DNA of 64,000 bases from Planctomycetota bacterium (GCA_016197205.1 JACPWG010000185.1:1-64000); one strand, 5' to 3'; counted from the first letter of the stretch, positions 17,484-25,820 are shown. Program-made: numbers and translations. The notes: generated by a model from the letters alone, not told the origin.

Positions 17484-18508
17484 TCGCGCGGCTCCTCCAT
17501 CCGCCCGGGCGGGATCCAGGTCCGCTCCACGTCCTTCGCGAGCGCGGCCTTCCAGTCCTGGTGCTCCTCCTTCATCCAGGCGATGTACCGACGCAGGCCC
17601 TCGTCGATGGGTATCCGCGGCGCGAACCCGAGGACGGCCTCCGCCCGCCGGCCGTCGCCGATGTGGCGCTGGATGTCGCCCGGACGCGGGATGTCGTGGA
17701 TAGCCTGGAGCTCCGGCCGACCGAGCACGCGCGTGATCGCCTCCGCGAGCTGGATGATGGAGATTTCCTTGCCGCTGCAGATGTTGATCGGCTCGCCGAG
17801 CTCGTGGTCGTTCGCCGCGGCGAGGAGGATGCCCTGCGCGGTTTCCGTGACGTACGTGAAGTCGCGCGTCTGCGTGCCGGCGCCGTGGATGACGGGCGGG
17901 AGGCCGTTCATGACGCGGACGATGAATTTCGGAATGACCTCGCCATAGGCGCCTTCGTAGTGCGCGCGCGGGCCGTAGGCGTTGAACGGTCGGACGATCA
18001 CGGTGGGGAGGCGGTAGGTGAACCAGAAGCTGCGGACGTAGACCTCGCCGGCGAGTTTGGAGGCGCCATAGGGGGAGGAGGGTTTGCAGGCGTCCGCCTC
18101 GGAGAGGGCCTCGTCGTGGGCCGAACCGTAGACTTCGGAGGAGGAGACGTACACGAGGCGCTTCACGCGGTTGGCGAGGGCCGCCTGGCAGACGTTCATG
18201 GTGCCGCCGGCGTTCACCGTATGGCACCCCTCGGGGTCGTAGAGGGAGACGCGGATGCACTTGACCGCGAGGTGGAAGACGGCATCCATGCCGCGCATGG
18301 CCTCCGCGAGCGCCGTCTTCTCGCGGATGTCGCCATGGACGATGCGCAGCCTGGGGTTGTCGCGGTGGGCGGCCAGGTTGTCCGGCGAACCCACGCTCAT
18401 GTCGTCGAGGACCGTGACGCGGTTGTCGGGGAGCAGCGCGTCGACCACGTGGGAGCCGATGAAGCCCGCCCCGCCGGTGACGAGCACGTTCAGGCCGCGG
18501 ATGTCCAT
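17480..18508 (-). CDS. NAD-dependent epimerase/dehydratase (extended SDR)
   Basis: The Rossmann NAD-binding motif TGGAGFIG is at residues 11-18. The catalytic triad is S123/S124, Y147 and K151 in SPYGASK. The 342-residue length and the segments DFTYVTE and INICSGKEISI fit UDP-glucose-4-epimerase and 4,6-dehydratase relatives, and resemble LegB-type dehydratases. It forms an operon with the aminotransferase, overlapping by four bases. Likely cytoplasmic nucleotide-sugar modification. Epimerase versus dehydratase activity cannot be separated by eye. Confidence 0.9.
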   Translation of the reverse strand: MDIRGLNVLVTGGAGFIGSHVVDALLPDNRVTVLDDMSVGSPDNLAAHRDNPRLRIVHGDIREKTALAEAMRGMDAVFHLAVKCIRVSLYDPEGCHTVNAGGTMNVCQAALANRVKRLVYVSSSEVYGSAHDEALSEADACKPSSPYGASKLAGEVYVRSFWFTYRLPTVIVRPFNAYGPRAHYEGAYGEVIPKFIVRVMNGLPPVIHGAGTQTRDFTYVTETAQGILLAAANDHELGEPINICSGKEISIIQLAEAITRVLGRPELQAIHDIPRPGDIQRHIGDGRRAEAVLGFAPRIPIDEGLRRYIAWMKEEHQDWKAALAKDVERTWIPPGRMEEPRE

Positions 18509-18663
18509 GGTCTGCGCTCCTCGCGGAAGGGGGTCAAGGGCCGGCCGGGAAGACGCCCGTTATAACGGAGAGGCGTCCGCACGTCACCTGAATTCCGCTC
18601 GCGCGTACGGCGGTCCGCCGTCCGCCGTTGACCTCGACCCGTCGCAAAGCTATAATCGCGCTC

Positions 18664-19065
18664 ATGGCTGTAATCGACGACGACTACGGCCCGATCGTCA
18701 TGGAGCACTTCACCAACCCCCGCAACGTCGGGGACCTGAAGGACGCCAACGCGGTCGGGATGGTCAGGAACGGCGTGTGCGGCGATGTCGCGAAGCTCTT
18801 CCTCCGGATCGAGGCCGGCCGCATCCTCGAGGCGAAGTTCCGGACCTTCGGCTGCGGCGCGTCGATCGCCGCCAGCTCCGTCCTCACCGAGCTGGTGCGG
18901 GGGCGGTCGCTCGAAGAGGCCGGCGCGCTCACGCAGGAAGATGTCGCGCGCGCGCTGGGCGGACTCGCGGAGCCCAAGATCCATTGCGCCGTCCTCGCGG
19001 AGGACGCCCTTCGTGCCGCCCTCGAAGCCTACCGCGTACGGACCGGGGCGGCCGTCGCGCCCTGA
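18664..19065 (+). CDS. iscU: IscU/NifU-like Fe-S cluster scaffold
   Basis: The 133-residue product has the three conserved cysteines of the scaffold fold: C39 in GVCGDV, C64 in TFGCGAS and C108 in KIHCAV, with the essential Asp D41 beside the first. NPRNVGDLKDANAVG is the usual N-terminal motif. It assembles Fe-S clusters using sulfur from a cysteine desulfurase, which is not in this window. I start at the ATG at 18664, because the upstream ATG at 18628 adds a non-homologous leader. It is the first gene of a possible plus-strand run with folB and the LON-domain gene. Confidence 0.92.
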   Translation: MAVIDDDYGPIVMEHFTNPRNVGDLKDANAVGMVRNGVCGDVAKLFLRIEAGRILEAKFRTFGCGASIAASSVLTELVRGRSLEEAGALTQEDVARALGGLAEPKIHCAVLAEDALRAALEAYRVRTGAAVAP

Positions 19066-19132
19066 CCCGCGGCAGCGTGCCGCCGTGTCCACCGCCTCCT
19101 CCGGTTGTACTCCGCTCGAAGGGACGCCCCTC

Positions 19133-19516
19133 ATGCCCGAAGATCGACTCCAGCTCCGCGGCATCCGCTTCCATGGCTACCATGGCACTACCGAGGAGGA
19201 GAAGACCCTCGGTCGCATGTTCTGCGTCGACGTCGACATTCTCTGCGACACGCGAAAGGCCGCTCGCGAGGACCGCCTCGAGGACACCATCGACTACGCG
19301 GGGGTCTTCAGCATCGTCAGCGAGATCGGCCGCGGCTCGCACTTCCTGCTCCTCGAGACCCTCGCGGATCGCCTTGCCTCCCGGCTGCTCGACCATTTTG
19401 CGATCCCCGGCGTCTGGATCCGGGTCACGAAGCTCTCCCCCCCCATCCAGGGGAGCGTCGACTCCGTCGGCATCGAAATCACCCGCTTCCGCGAGAACCC
19501 ACCCGGCGCACGGTAG
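19133..19516 (+). CDS. folB: Dihydroneopterin aldolase
   Basis: This folate-pathway enzyme splits dihydroneopterin into 6-hydroxymethyl-dihydropterin and glycolaldehyde. The 127-residue length fits. Key blocks are IRFHGYHG at 11-18, E21-E23, DYAGVF with Tyr55, ETLADRLA with E75, and the catalytic Lys100 in VTKLSPPIQG. It follows the scaffold gene after about 67 bases and precedes the LON-domain gene by 6 bases, so the latter two are probably co-translated. Confidence 0.92.
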   Translation: MPEDRLQLRGIRFHGYHGTTEEEKTLGRMFCVDVDILCDTRKAAREDRLEDTIDYAGVFSIVSEIGRGSHFLLLETLADRLASRLLDHFAIPGVWIRVTKLSPPIQGSVDSVGIEITRFRENPPGAR

Positions 19517-19522
19517 CGCTCC

Positions 19523-20221
19523 ATGGACCTGGAGAGCGACATGGGCACGTCTCCCCGGCTACTCCCGCTGTTCCCTCTCCCTTCGGTCGTCCTCTTTCCC
19601 GGGGTGAAGATGTTCCTGCACATCTTCGAGCCCCGCTACCGGGCGATGACGACCTACGCCTTCGAACACGAGATGGAGCTCGGCCTCATCCTGCCCAAGC
19701 CGGGGTGGGAGTCCGACTACGAAGGGTGCCCGCCCCTCCACGCCGTCGGCTGCGCCGGCCACATCGTGCAACAGGAGCGACTCGCGGACGGACGCTTCAA
19801 CCTCGTGCTGATCGGCCATGCGCGCTACCGCATCCTCGAAGAAGTCGCTCAGCAGCCGTTCCGGCTTGCGCGCGTCGAGCTGGTGGCACCCGACGAGGCG
19901 GCGCCCGAGGCGCCGGAGGCGCACGCGTGGGAGACTTGCGTCCGGATGATCTCCCTCTTTTCCGAGCTGACCGACACGCCGGCGCTGAAGGAGAAGTGGA
20001 TCGAGGAACTGGCCAAGGGGCCGTTCAATCCGGGGCTGGTCGCCGACCGCATCGTCGCCTCGCTCCCCCTGCCCCTCGGCGAAAAGCAGGAGGCCCTCGA
20101 GCTCCTCGGCGTGAAGGAGCGGATGGAAAAGGTCATCGCCTTTCTCCGGGCCACCCTCGACCAGCGCCAACTTGTGGCCCGGATGAGCCGCTTCCGACCC
20201 TCCCGCCTGAGCTTGAACTGA
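19523..20221 (+). CDS. LON substrate-binding (LAN) domain protein
   Basis: The 232-residue product corresponds to the N-terminal substrate-recognition domain of Lon, without the AAA+ or protease parts. It opens LPLFPLPSVVLFPGVKMFLHIFEPRYR, the hallmark of the family (positions about 14-40), then RLADGRFNLVLIGHARYRI. The C-terminal helices contain KQEALELLGVKERMEKV. Stand-alone LAN proteins are common but functionally unclear, and may act as adaptors. The TGA stop lies in a CTGAG that is also the left flank of the element behind it. Confidence 0.9.
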   Translation: MDLESDMGTSPRLLPLFPLPSVVLFPGVKMFLHIFEPRYRAMTTYAFEHEMELGLILPKPGWESDYEGCPPLHAVGCAGHIVQQERLADGRFNLVLIGHARYRILEEVAQQPFRLARVELVAPDEAAPEAPEAHAWETCVRMISLFSELTDTPALKEKWIEELAKGPFNPGLVADRIVASLPLPLGEKQEALELLGVKERMEKVIAFLRATLDQRQLVARMSRFRPSRLSLN

Positions 20222-20222
20222 G

Positions 20223-20500
20223 GTAACCGTTCACGGGGAAGCGCGTCTCACCACGGCGGCATGGTGTCCCGGAGGATGCACGGAGAGACTGACAACCCGA
20301 TTCGAAAGCCTCGGAACTCTTTTTTTTGACAGGATAACATGATCAACAGGATCTTCCGATGCCGTATCCCGTTGATCCTGTGATCCTGTCAGAAAAGGAG
20401 CCGGCACCATTGCTCTCCCAAGAGGGTGTGCCCGTAAAGCCGGCAAAGGTCATCTGCGAGGCCTCTGTTTCTCCGTTCCTCCCCGGTGAACGGTTACGAA
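20223..20500. mobile_element. 278-bp MITE-like element between the LON and Rieske genes
   Basis: The left end GTAACCGTTCACGGGG and right end CCCCGGTGAACGGTTAC are inverted repeats. CTGAG flanks both sides at 20218-20222 (containing the TGA stop of the LON gene) and at 20501-20505. Inside, an 8-base T run precedes a second palindrome, GACAGGATAACATGATCAAC against GTTGATCCTGTGATCCTGTC (about 20327-20391). No coding potential is evident. The right inverted end is set back three bases from its flank, suggesting some decay or a different true terminus. Confidence 0.65.
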
Positions 20501-20523
20501 CTGAGCACCGCCCCGAGGACGCG

Positions 20524-20832
20524 ATGGTCCGAAGCTGGGTCAAGGTCGCGCGTCTCGCCGAGGTCCCGCCCGGCGGCCGGAAGCTCGTCCAGATCGAGGC
20601 CCGACGGATCGTGGTCTTCAACCTGGAGGGCCGCCTCTACGCCGTCAAGGCGATCTGCCCGCATCGCGGCGGGGACCTGGCTCGCGGGCAGCTCGCAGGC
20701 ACGCTGCTCCTCTGCCCGGACCACGCCTGGGGCTTCGAGCTCGCCACCGGTGCGTGCGACCGCGGCGCGCCTTGGCGCGTCTCGACCTACGAAGTGCGGG
20801 TCGAGGCCGAGGATGTGCTGGTCGGGATCTGA
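20524..20832 (+). CDS. Small Rieske [2Fe-2S] ferredoxin-like protein
   Basis: The 102-residue product contains the two Rieske ligand pairs: C45-x-H47 in CPHRGG and C64-x2-H67 in CPDHAW. The length and lack of fused domains match NirD-like or biphenyl-dioxygenase ferredoxin-like soluble Rieske proteins. It presumably shuttles electrons, but no partner oxygenase or reductase is nearby. The start is the ATG at 20524, since the frame upstream runs through the 278-bp element. Its TGA stop is immediately followed by a family A element. Confidence 0.9.
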   Translation: MVRSWVKVARLAEVPPGGRKLVQIEARRIVVFNLEGRLYAVKAICPHRGGDLARGQLAGTLLLCPDHAWGFELATGACDRGAPWRVSTYEVRVEAEDVLVGI

Positions 20833-20833
20833 G

Positions 20834-20995
20834 TACCGCTCCACGGAAGTCTGTGGCCCATAGGCGAAGGCAAGTTTGGCTGCCCGGGAGGCGCGCGAGC
20901 GAGGCGTAGTAACGGAGAACTACGGCGAGCGAGCGCAACAAAGCGGGCGGCCAAAGTCGCCGAGCAAATGGGTCGCCCAATTCCGTGGGGCGGTA
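20834..20995. mobile_element. Family A palindromic MITE-like element, copy 3
   Basis: A 162-bp palindrome with ends TACCGCTCCACGGAAG and CAATTCCGTGGGGCGGTA. The left flank CTGAG (20829-20833) contains the TGA stop of the Rieske gene. The right flank is CCGAG (20996-21000), a one-base mismatch to a five-base duplication. Confidence 0.85.
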
Positions 20996-21017
20996 CCGAG
21001 GCTCGAGCCGCGGCGCG

Positions 21018-21596
21018 CTAGCGCGCGTGCTTCTCGAACCAGGCGCCCGCGCTCTTCGGATTGATCGTCTCTTTTCCGGGCGCCCAGTTGACCGGGCAGA
21101 CCTCGCCCGTTTTCAAGGCCGTCTGGCTCGCGCGGAGGACCCGCAGCGTCTCCTCCACGTTGCGCCCCACGTTCGGGGCGTTCAGCGTGGCGTGCTGCAC
21201 CATCCCCTCGGGGTCGATGAGGAAAAGACCGCGGAGCGCGTAGCCGGCGGCCAGGAGCACGTCGTAACTCCGCGCGATCTCCTTCGAGAGGTCGCTCAGA
21301 ATCGGGTACTGCACCCCCCCGAGCCCTCCCTTGCCTCGCGGCGTGTTGTTCCAGGCCAGGTGGCTGAACTTGCTGTCCACCGAGACCGCGACCACCTCCG
21401 CGCCCAACTCCCGGAACTCCGTCAGCCGGTCCTGGAACGCCGTCAGCTCCGTGGGACAAACGAAAGTGAAGTCCAAGGGGTAGAAGAAGAGGACGACCCA
21501 CTTGCCGCGATAGTCTTCGAGCTGGATCGACTTGAACTCCGTCCCGACGACGGCGTCCGCCTTGAACGCAGGGGCCTTCTGGCCGACGAGTGGCAT
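21018..21596 (-). CDS. ahpC: Peroxiredoxin, AhpC/Prx1 type
   Basis: A 192-residue two-Cys peroxiredoxin that reduces peroxides. The peroxidatic Cys47 is in DFTFVCPTE and the resolving Cys167 is in EVCPVNW, the usual distance. SVDSKFSHLAW and the GLFLIDPEG strand are also typical. It has no signal peptide, so it is cytoplasmic. The gene stands alone: no AhpF or thioredoxin reductase is adjacent. A GGAGG ribosome site precedes the ATG. A family A element lies 20 bases past its stop. Confidence 0.95.
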   Translation of the reverse strand: MPLVGQKAPAFKADAVVGTEFKSIQLEDYRGKWVVLFFYPLDFTFVCPTELTAFQDRLTEFRELGAEVVAVSVDSKFSHLAWNNTPRGKGGLGGVQYPILSDLSKEIARSYDVLLAAGYALRGLFLIDPEGMVQHATLNAPNVGRNVEETLRVLRASQTALKTGEVCPVNWAPGKETINPKSAGAWFEKHAR

Positions 21597-21676
21597 GTTG
21601 CCTCCTTAGGTTGAAGCATGCGCTTCCCCCGGAACCTTCGCGCGGTGAGCGCAAGGGTTCCGGGAGAAGCGCCACC

Positions 21677-21710
21677 CTCTCCCGCGGAACGGGAGAGGAC
21701 AGGGGTGAGG
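21677..21710. repeat. REP-like hairpin with CTCTCCC/GGGAGAG stem
   Basis: CTCTCCC at 21677 pairs with GGGAGAG at 21691 around an 8-base loop, followed by GGGGTGAGG. The same unit occurs inside a coding region at 29593-29645, and a looser relative is at 50921-50973. It lies between the divergent ahpC and phosphodiesterase genes. Confidence 0.65.
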
Positions 21711-21876
21711 AGTGCCACAAGCGTGGCAGTATACCTCGACTTTGGCTGCGGCCCTCCGCGCAGGCTCGGCACGACGCGCAGGTCATGCGCCGGAGGGCGC
21801 GGGATTATACGAACGTCGCGCCTCGAGCGCAAACTCTTTAGCTCGGACGGGCGCACTTCCTTCGGGACCCTGACGC

Positions 21877-23346
21877 ATGCATCACGCCTTCGCCCCCTCG
21901 GGCCGGGCCACGGCCGCCCGCGCCCGACGAATGCCCGCCGCCTTTTTCGTCGCGGCGTTCGCGTTCGCCTCCGCCCTGCTCCTTTCCGCGTGCGGCCGCT
22001 CGCCTACCCCGCCCACGCCGCCAGGGTCGGCGGCGGCGGCAGGTACGGCGGCGACCTCCCAGCCCGGCCGCGTGCTCGTGGTCTCGATCGACGGCCTCCG
22101 CCCAGAGTTCTATCTCGAGGCGGGCAAGACCTACGACGCCCCGCATCTCCGTGCGCTCATGCAGGCCGGCAGCTTCGTCGAGCAATGCGAGAGCATTTTC
22201 CCCTCCCTCACCTATCCCGCGCACACGTCGATCGTGACCGGGGTCCGCTCCGCCCGCCACGGCATCACCTCGAATGGGGTCTACCTCGACGGTTCACGAC
22301 AGAAACACGCCTATCACGACGGGGACTGGTACTGGTACGCGGACGAGATCCGCGTGCCGACGCTCTGGGACGCCGCGCGCGCCCGCGGGCTTCGCACAGG
22401 CGCCGTCTCCTGGCCGGTCACGGTCGGTGCGCGGATCGACATCCTCGTCCCGGAGTGCTGGCCGGCGCGGGGCGGCGGGGTAGGCTACCCGGACCTGCAA
22501 AAGAGGCTGGCCAACCCCGCCGGGCTGGCCGCGGCGACCGCCAAAGGGCCCATTCCCACCGCCGGTCTCGGGGAGCCGGAACTGGATGCGTGGATCGGCC
22601 ACGTGGCCGCGGGGATCCTCCGGCAGAACCCGCCCGACCTCCTGCTCGTGCACCTGCTCCAGGTCGACCACAAAGCGCATCAGCAGGGCCGTTCCGGCAA
22701 GGAGGTGGCCGATGCGGTGCACCGGGCCGACGCCGCGCTCGGGGAGATGCTGGACGCCGTGAAGAAGACGGGCGGCTTCGAGCGCACGACGGTGATCGTG
22801 ACAGGTGACCACGGGTTCGTCGACGTGCGCGCCTCCCTCGCGCCGAACGCGCTCTTCCAGGAGGCGGGGCTCCTGCGTTCGCGCTCGGATTGCAAAGCAT
22901 GGGCGCATGCGGCCGGCACGCAGGCGGCCATCTACCTGCGCGACCCGGCGGACCGGGCGACCGCCACGAAAGTGCTTGCCCTGCTCGAGGCGCATGCGCT
23001 CGACCAGGGGAAACGGCTCTACACGATCCTCTCCCGCGCGGACCTCGACCGCCTGGCGGCGTACCCCGGCGCGCTCTGCGCCCTCGACGCGGAGGACGGC
23101 TACAGCATCTCCGGCACGATCCGGGACACGCTCCTGGGCCGCTCTCCGCACAAGGGCAGTCACGGCTCGGACCCGTCGCGGCCACAGCTCGCGACGGGCC
23201 TGGTCCTGGCGGGTCGCGGCGTGAAGCCGGGCGCGCGCCTACCGCGGGCCCGTCTCGTGGACATTGCGCCGACCGTAGCGCGGCTGCTGAAGCTCGACAT
23301 GGCCGGCACGGAGGGGCGGGTGCTGGAGGAGTTGCTGTCCGAATAG
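21877..23346 (+). CDS. Alkaline-phosphatase-superfamily phosphodiesterase, lipoprotein
   Basis: Belongs to the type I phosphodiesterase/nucleotide pyrophosphatase group. VLVVSIDGLRPEF supplies the first metal-binding Asp, FPSLTYPAHTSIVTG carries the Thr nucleophile, and VTGDHGFVD and HGSD carry later metal ligands. A hydrophobic leader ending LLLSACG is a lipobox, so the mature protein is probably tethered by a lipid anchor at the cysteine. The 489-residue length is normal for the family. The ATG at 21931 is an alternative start that would place the signal peptide closer to the N-terminus. The substrate is unknown; nucleotide or phospholipid diesters are the usual options. Confidence 0.88.
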   Translation: MHHAFAPSGRATAARARRMPAAFFVAAFAFASALLLSACGRSPTPPTPPGSAAAAGTAATSQPGRVLVVSIDGLRPEFYLEAGKTYDAPHLRALMQAGSFVEQCESIFPSLTYPAHTSIVTGVRSARHGITSNGVYLDGSRQKHAYHDGDWYWYADEIRVPTLWDAARARGLRTGAVSWPVTVGARIDILVPECWPARGGGVGYPDLQKRLANPAGLAAATAKGPIPTAGLGEPELDAWIGHVAAGILRQNPPDLLLVHLLQVDHKAHQQGRSGKEVADAVHRADAALGEMLDAVKKTGGFERTTVIVTGDHGFVDVRASLAPNALFQEAGLLRSRSDCKAWAHAAGTQAAIYLRDPADRATATKVLALLEAHALDQGKRLYTILSRADLDRLAAYPGALCALDAEDGYSISGTIRDTLLGRSPHKGSHGSDPSRPQLATGLVLAGRGVKPGARLPRARLVDIAPTVARLLKLDMAGTEGRVLEELLSE

Positions 23347-23389
23347 GGCCGAGTCGGCGGGGAATTTGGAACCGGGTGGTGTGGAGTGC

Positions 23390-23427
23390 GCCGGCGGCCG
23401 GGCGGCGCGACGCCCGGCCACCGGCGG
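23390..23427. terminator. Strong GC hairpin after the phosphodiesterase gene
   Basis: GGCCGGGCG and CGCCCGGCC form a 9-bp stem around GCGCGA, extended by outer GCCGG/CCGGC pairs. It lies about 45 bases past the stop codon. There is no T tract, so it may be a transcript-stabilising or factor-assisted termination structure. Confidence 0.5.
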
Positions 23428-23554
23428 GTGGGTTGGCAACGGGAGGCGGCCCTCGGGGGCCGCGGGGGTCAAGAGTCGTGGCGAAGGGTAAGGCGGGGCG
23501 CTTGCCACGGCTCGCTCGGCGCTTTGCTTGCGACCCGGGGCGAGCCGGTCTTCC

Positions 23555-23803
23555 CTACACCGCGCAAAGGAGCTCTTCGAGCAGCATCGGGGAGTGGACC
23601 TCCGCCGAGCGACGCACGAGCGTGGCCCGAAGGCCGTACTGGTCGTCGACGGTGTCGAAGGTCACGGCATCTCCCTCGGCTAGCTCCTCGAATTCCGCCC
23701 CTTCGAGCGCGGAGCTGTGGAAGAACACCTCGCGGCCGTCGGCATCGACGATGAACCCGTACCACCCCATCGGGGTGAGACTTGCCAGGGTTCCGAACTG
23801 CAT
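23555..23803 (-). CDS. Cold-shock-domain-like small protein
   Basis: The 82-residue product begins MQFGTLASLT. It has the two nucleic-acid-binding strands of a cold-shock domain: GWYGFI at 13-18 and VFFHSSALEG at 26-35, followed by LAEGDAVTFD. Usual cold-shock proteins read KGFGFI and FVHFS, so this is a divergent member. It also has about 17 extra C-terminal residues (SPMLLEELLC). A perfect AAAGGAGGAC ribosome site lies 9 bases before the ATG, suggesting high expression. It probably binds single-stranded RNA or DNA. Confidence 0.8.
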   Translation of the reverse strand: MQFGTLASLTPMGWYGFIVDADGREVFFHSSALEGAEFEELAEGDAVTFDTVDDQYGLRATLVRRSAEVHSPMLLEELLCAV

Positions 23804-23932
23804 GGCCGATGTCCTCCTTTGGATCGGGCGGGTGCCGGCCCCCGCGGCGTCTCGGCCGCGCGGGGCAACGGCTTCCACAGAACATATCGGCCGGGCGAGG
23901 CTTAGGCTTGAAAGCGATTCCGCGACGGAAAG

Positions 23933-24406
23933 CTATTGTGCGCGGCTTCTTCGATTCCGCAGGTAGTCCACGAAAAGGAATTCGCCGACGTCGTCCGGCG
24001 AGGAGAAGTACGCGCGGCCGCGAGGGACGCGGGTCAGTCGCTCGAGGAAGTTCTGGAGGGTGGGATCGCGGGCCACCAGGAACGTCGTGATGACGATCCG
24101 ATTCCTGCGGAGGCGGGCGGCCTGGTCGAGCGTTTGCGACACCGCGGGTCGAGGCCGAAGGGGTGCTTGTAGCGGCGGCCGTCCTCGAAGATGGCGGACG
24201 GCTTCCCTTCCGTGAGCAAAAAGACCTGTCGGTTCGCGTGCTTCCGCTTGCGCAGGATGCGCTCGGCCAGCTCCAGGCCCGCCTTGGTGTTCGTGGGGTA
24301 CGGTCCGGCGCCGAGGTAGGGGATCGCCTCGACCGGCACTTCGCGCGCGTCCTCCCCCCATGCCGCTCCGCGGAAATGCCCCTCCGCGTCGCGCCGGCGT
24401 GGTATA
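23933..24406 (-). pseudogene. Remnant of a von Willebrand factor A-domain gene
   Basis: Two overlapping frames together give the C-terminal part of a VWA domain. The first reads EAIPYLGAGPYPTNTKAGLELAE and RQVFLLTEGKPSAIF. After a break near 24141 the second continues RRNRIVITTFLVARDP and YFSSPDDVGEFLF. A single missing base (probably in CGGTGTCG) explains the shift. The N-terminal half with the MIDAS DxSxS motif is absent: homology stops just before the CTGAG flank of the family A element at 24412. The gene was therefore truncated and frameshifted, or the shift is an assembly error in an already truncated gene. Confidence 0.75.
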
Positions 24407-24411
24407 CTGAG

Positions 24412-24573
24412 TACCGCCCCACAGAATTGGGTGACCAATTTCCTCGGCGATTTCGGCCGCCTGCTTCGTTGCGCTCGCTCGACGTCGTTCTCCGTTACTA
24501 CGCCTCGCTCGCGCGCCTCGCGGGCGGCCAAACTTGCCTTCGGCTATTGGTCACCGACTTCCGTGGAGCGGTA
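24412..24573. mobile_element. Family A palindromic MITE-like element, copy 4
   Basis: A 162-bp copy in reverse orientation, with ends TACCGCCCCACAGAATTGGG and TTCCGTGGAGCGGTA. Exact CTGAG duplications lie at 24407-24411 and 24574-24578. This is one of the two best-preserved insertion sites. It lies at the broken 5' edge of the VWA remnant. Confidence 0.88.
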
Positions 24574-24665
24574 CTGAGTATCGACCGGCGAAGCCCGTCG
24601 AGGGCGTTCGAGAGTTTTGCGGCCAGGGTTGGGGCATGGCCGCGCTGCGAAGGAGAGATCCCCTC

Positions 24666-25019
24666 ATGAAGCGGACGCATGAGCTTGGCACGAGGGTGGG
24701 CTGGACGGTCGCGAGCTTCGTGTTCGTACTTCTCGGCGCCGCGCTCCTCGCGGGCTGCACCCGGCCGGAGGCCGCGCCCGAACGGCAGATCGACCGCGGG
24801 CGGCACGAGGAGGAAGCGCCCTCGCGCGGGACCTCGGGGACCAACGTCCACGTCGCCCTTGACATCTGTAACGAGCCGTGCGCCTGGGACCGCACCCGAT
24901 GCAACCACGGCGACGTCTGCGGCTGCAAGGGGAATTGTCACGGCAACTGCGGCGGCAAGGTCGGCGTGCCGCACGCCCAGGACCTCCTTCCCGGCGGCCC
25001 GCAGGGCAAAAAGCCCTGA
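24666..25019 (+). CDS. Small cysteine-rich lipoprotein of unknown function
   Basis: The 117-residue product has a basic N-terminus, a hydrophobic stretch and the lipobox LLAGC at about residues 28-32, so it is probably lipid-anchored. An acidic/basic linker follows, then a Cys-rich region with CNEPC, C, CGCKGNCHGNC spacing (eight cysteines in about 35 residues) that could bind metal or form disulfides. An AGGAGA ribosome site precedes the ATG at 24666. The next gene begins 17 bases after its stop, so the two are likely co-transcribed. I do not recognise the family. Confidence 0.75.
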   Translation: MKRTHELGTRVGWTVASFVFVLLGAALLAGCTRPEAAPERQIDRGRHEEEAPSRGTSGTNVHVALDICNEPCAWDRTRCNHGDVCGCKGNCHGNCGGKVGVPHAQDLLPGGPQGKKP

Positions 25020-25036
25020 CCGGCGAGGGACTCGGC

Positions 25037-25657
25037 ATGAACGTTTCGCCGGCCCCGCGCCTCCCCGGCGCCGCCCGCATCGGGATCACCGCGTTTTGCG
25101 CGGTGTGGATCCCCGCCTACCTGTGGTACTACGGCCCGGCGAATTTCCTCTGGTTTTGCGACATCGCGCTGCTCGTCTCGCTCGTCGGCACGTGGCGGGA
25201 AGACCCGCTTCTCCTCTCCAGCCAGCTCTGCAGCGTCTCCCCCTTCCTCGTTCTCTGGACCGTCGACTACTTCGCGGCGCTCCTCTTCGGCCTCCACCCG
25301 ATCCACGGCACCGAGTACATGTTCATGGCGAAGATCCCCGTCGGGATCCGCGCCCTGTCTTTTTTTCACCTCGCCCTCCTCCCCTACCTCCTCTGGGCCG
25401 TCGCGCGCGTGGGGTACGACCGGCGGGGGTGGCGGCTGCAGACGGGCATCTCGTCCGTGGTCCTGCCCGTGTGCTACTTCTTCACCGACCCCGAAAAGGA
25501 CTACAACTGGGTCTTCGGTCCCTTCGACGTGGCGCAGACGCGCATTCACCCGCTGCTCTACCTCGTGGTCATCATGCTCTTCTACCCGGTGTGCGCCTAC
25601 CTGCCGATGAACGCTCTCTATTCGCGGCTCTTCCGCCCCACAAGCGGCGCGCGCTGA
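25037..25657 (+). CDS. Integral membrane protein of unknown function
   Basis: This 206-residue protein has about six hydrophobic segments and many aromatic residues (VWIPAYLWYYG, FLWFCDIALLVSL, FLVLWTVDYFAALL, ALSFFHLALLPYLLW, VVLPVCYFF and LLYLVVIMLFYPV). Polar residues between helices include HP and a conserved-looking DPEKDYNWVFGP loop. It resembles uncharacterised membrane-associated proteins seen in Planctomycetota and related phyla, but I cannot name a function. It is paired with the Cys-rich lipoprotein. The TGA stop lies within CTGAG, directly before a family A element. Confidence 0.75.
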   Translation: MNVSPAPRLPGAARIGITAFCAVWIPAYLWYYGPANFLWFCDIALLVSLVGTWREDPLLLSSQLCSVSPFLVLWTVDYFAALLFGLHPIHGTEYMFMAKIPVGIRALSFFHLALLPYLLWAVARVGYDRRGWRLQTGISSVVLPVCYFFTDPEKDYNWVFGPFDVAQTRIHPLLYLVVIMLFYPVCAYLPMNALYSRLFRPTSGAR

Positions 25658-25658
25658 G

Positions 25659-25820
25659 TACCGCTCCACGGAAGTCGGTGACCAATCGGCGAAGGCAAGT
25701 TTGGCCGCCCGCTAGGCGCGCGAGCGAGCCGTAGTAACGGAGAACTACGGCGAGCGAGCGCAACAAAGCGGGCGGCCAAAATCGCCGAGCAAATGGGTCA
25801 CCCAATTCCGTGGGGCGGTA
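25659..25820. mobile_element. Family A palindromic MITE-like element, copy 5
   Basis: A 162-bp copy with ends TACCGCTCCACGGAAGTCGG and CCAATTCCGTGGGGCGGTA. The left flank CTGAG (25654-25658) contains the TGA stop of the membrane-protein gene. The right flank is CGGAG (25821-25825), a one-base mismatch. Confidence 0.87.

Noticed and set aside
4185..25669. Small ORFs inside family A elements (LRYYASLARLAGGR-type peptides).
   Set aside because: They arise only from reading through the palindrome, and frames and stops differ between copies.
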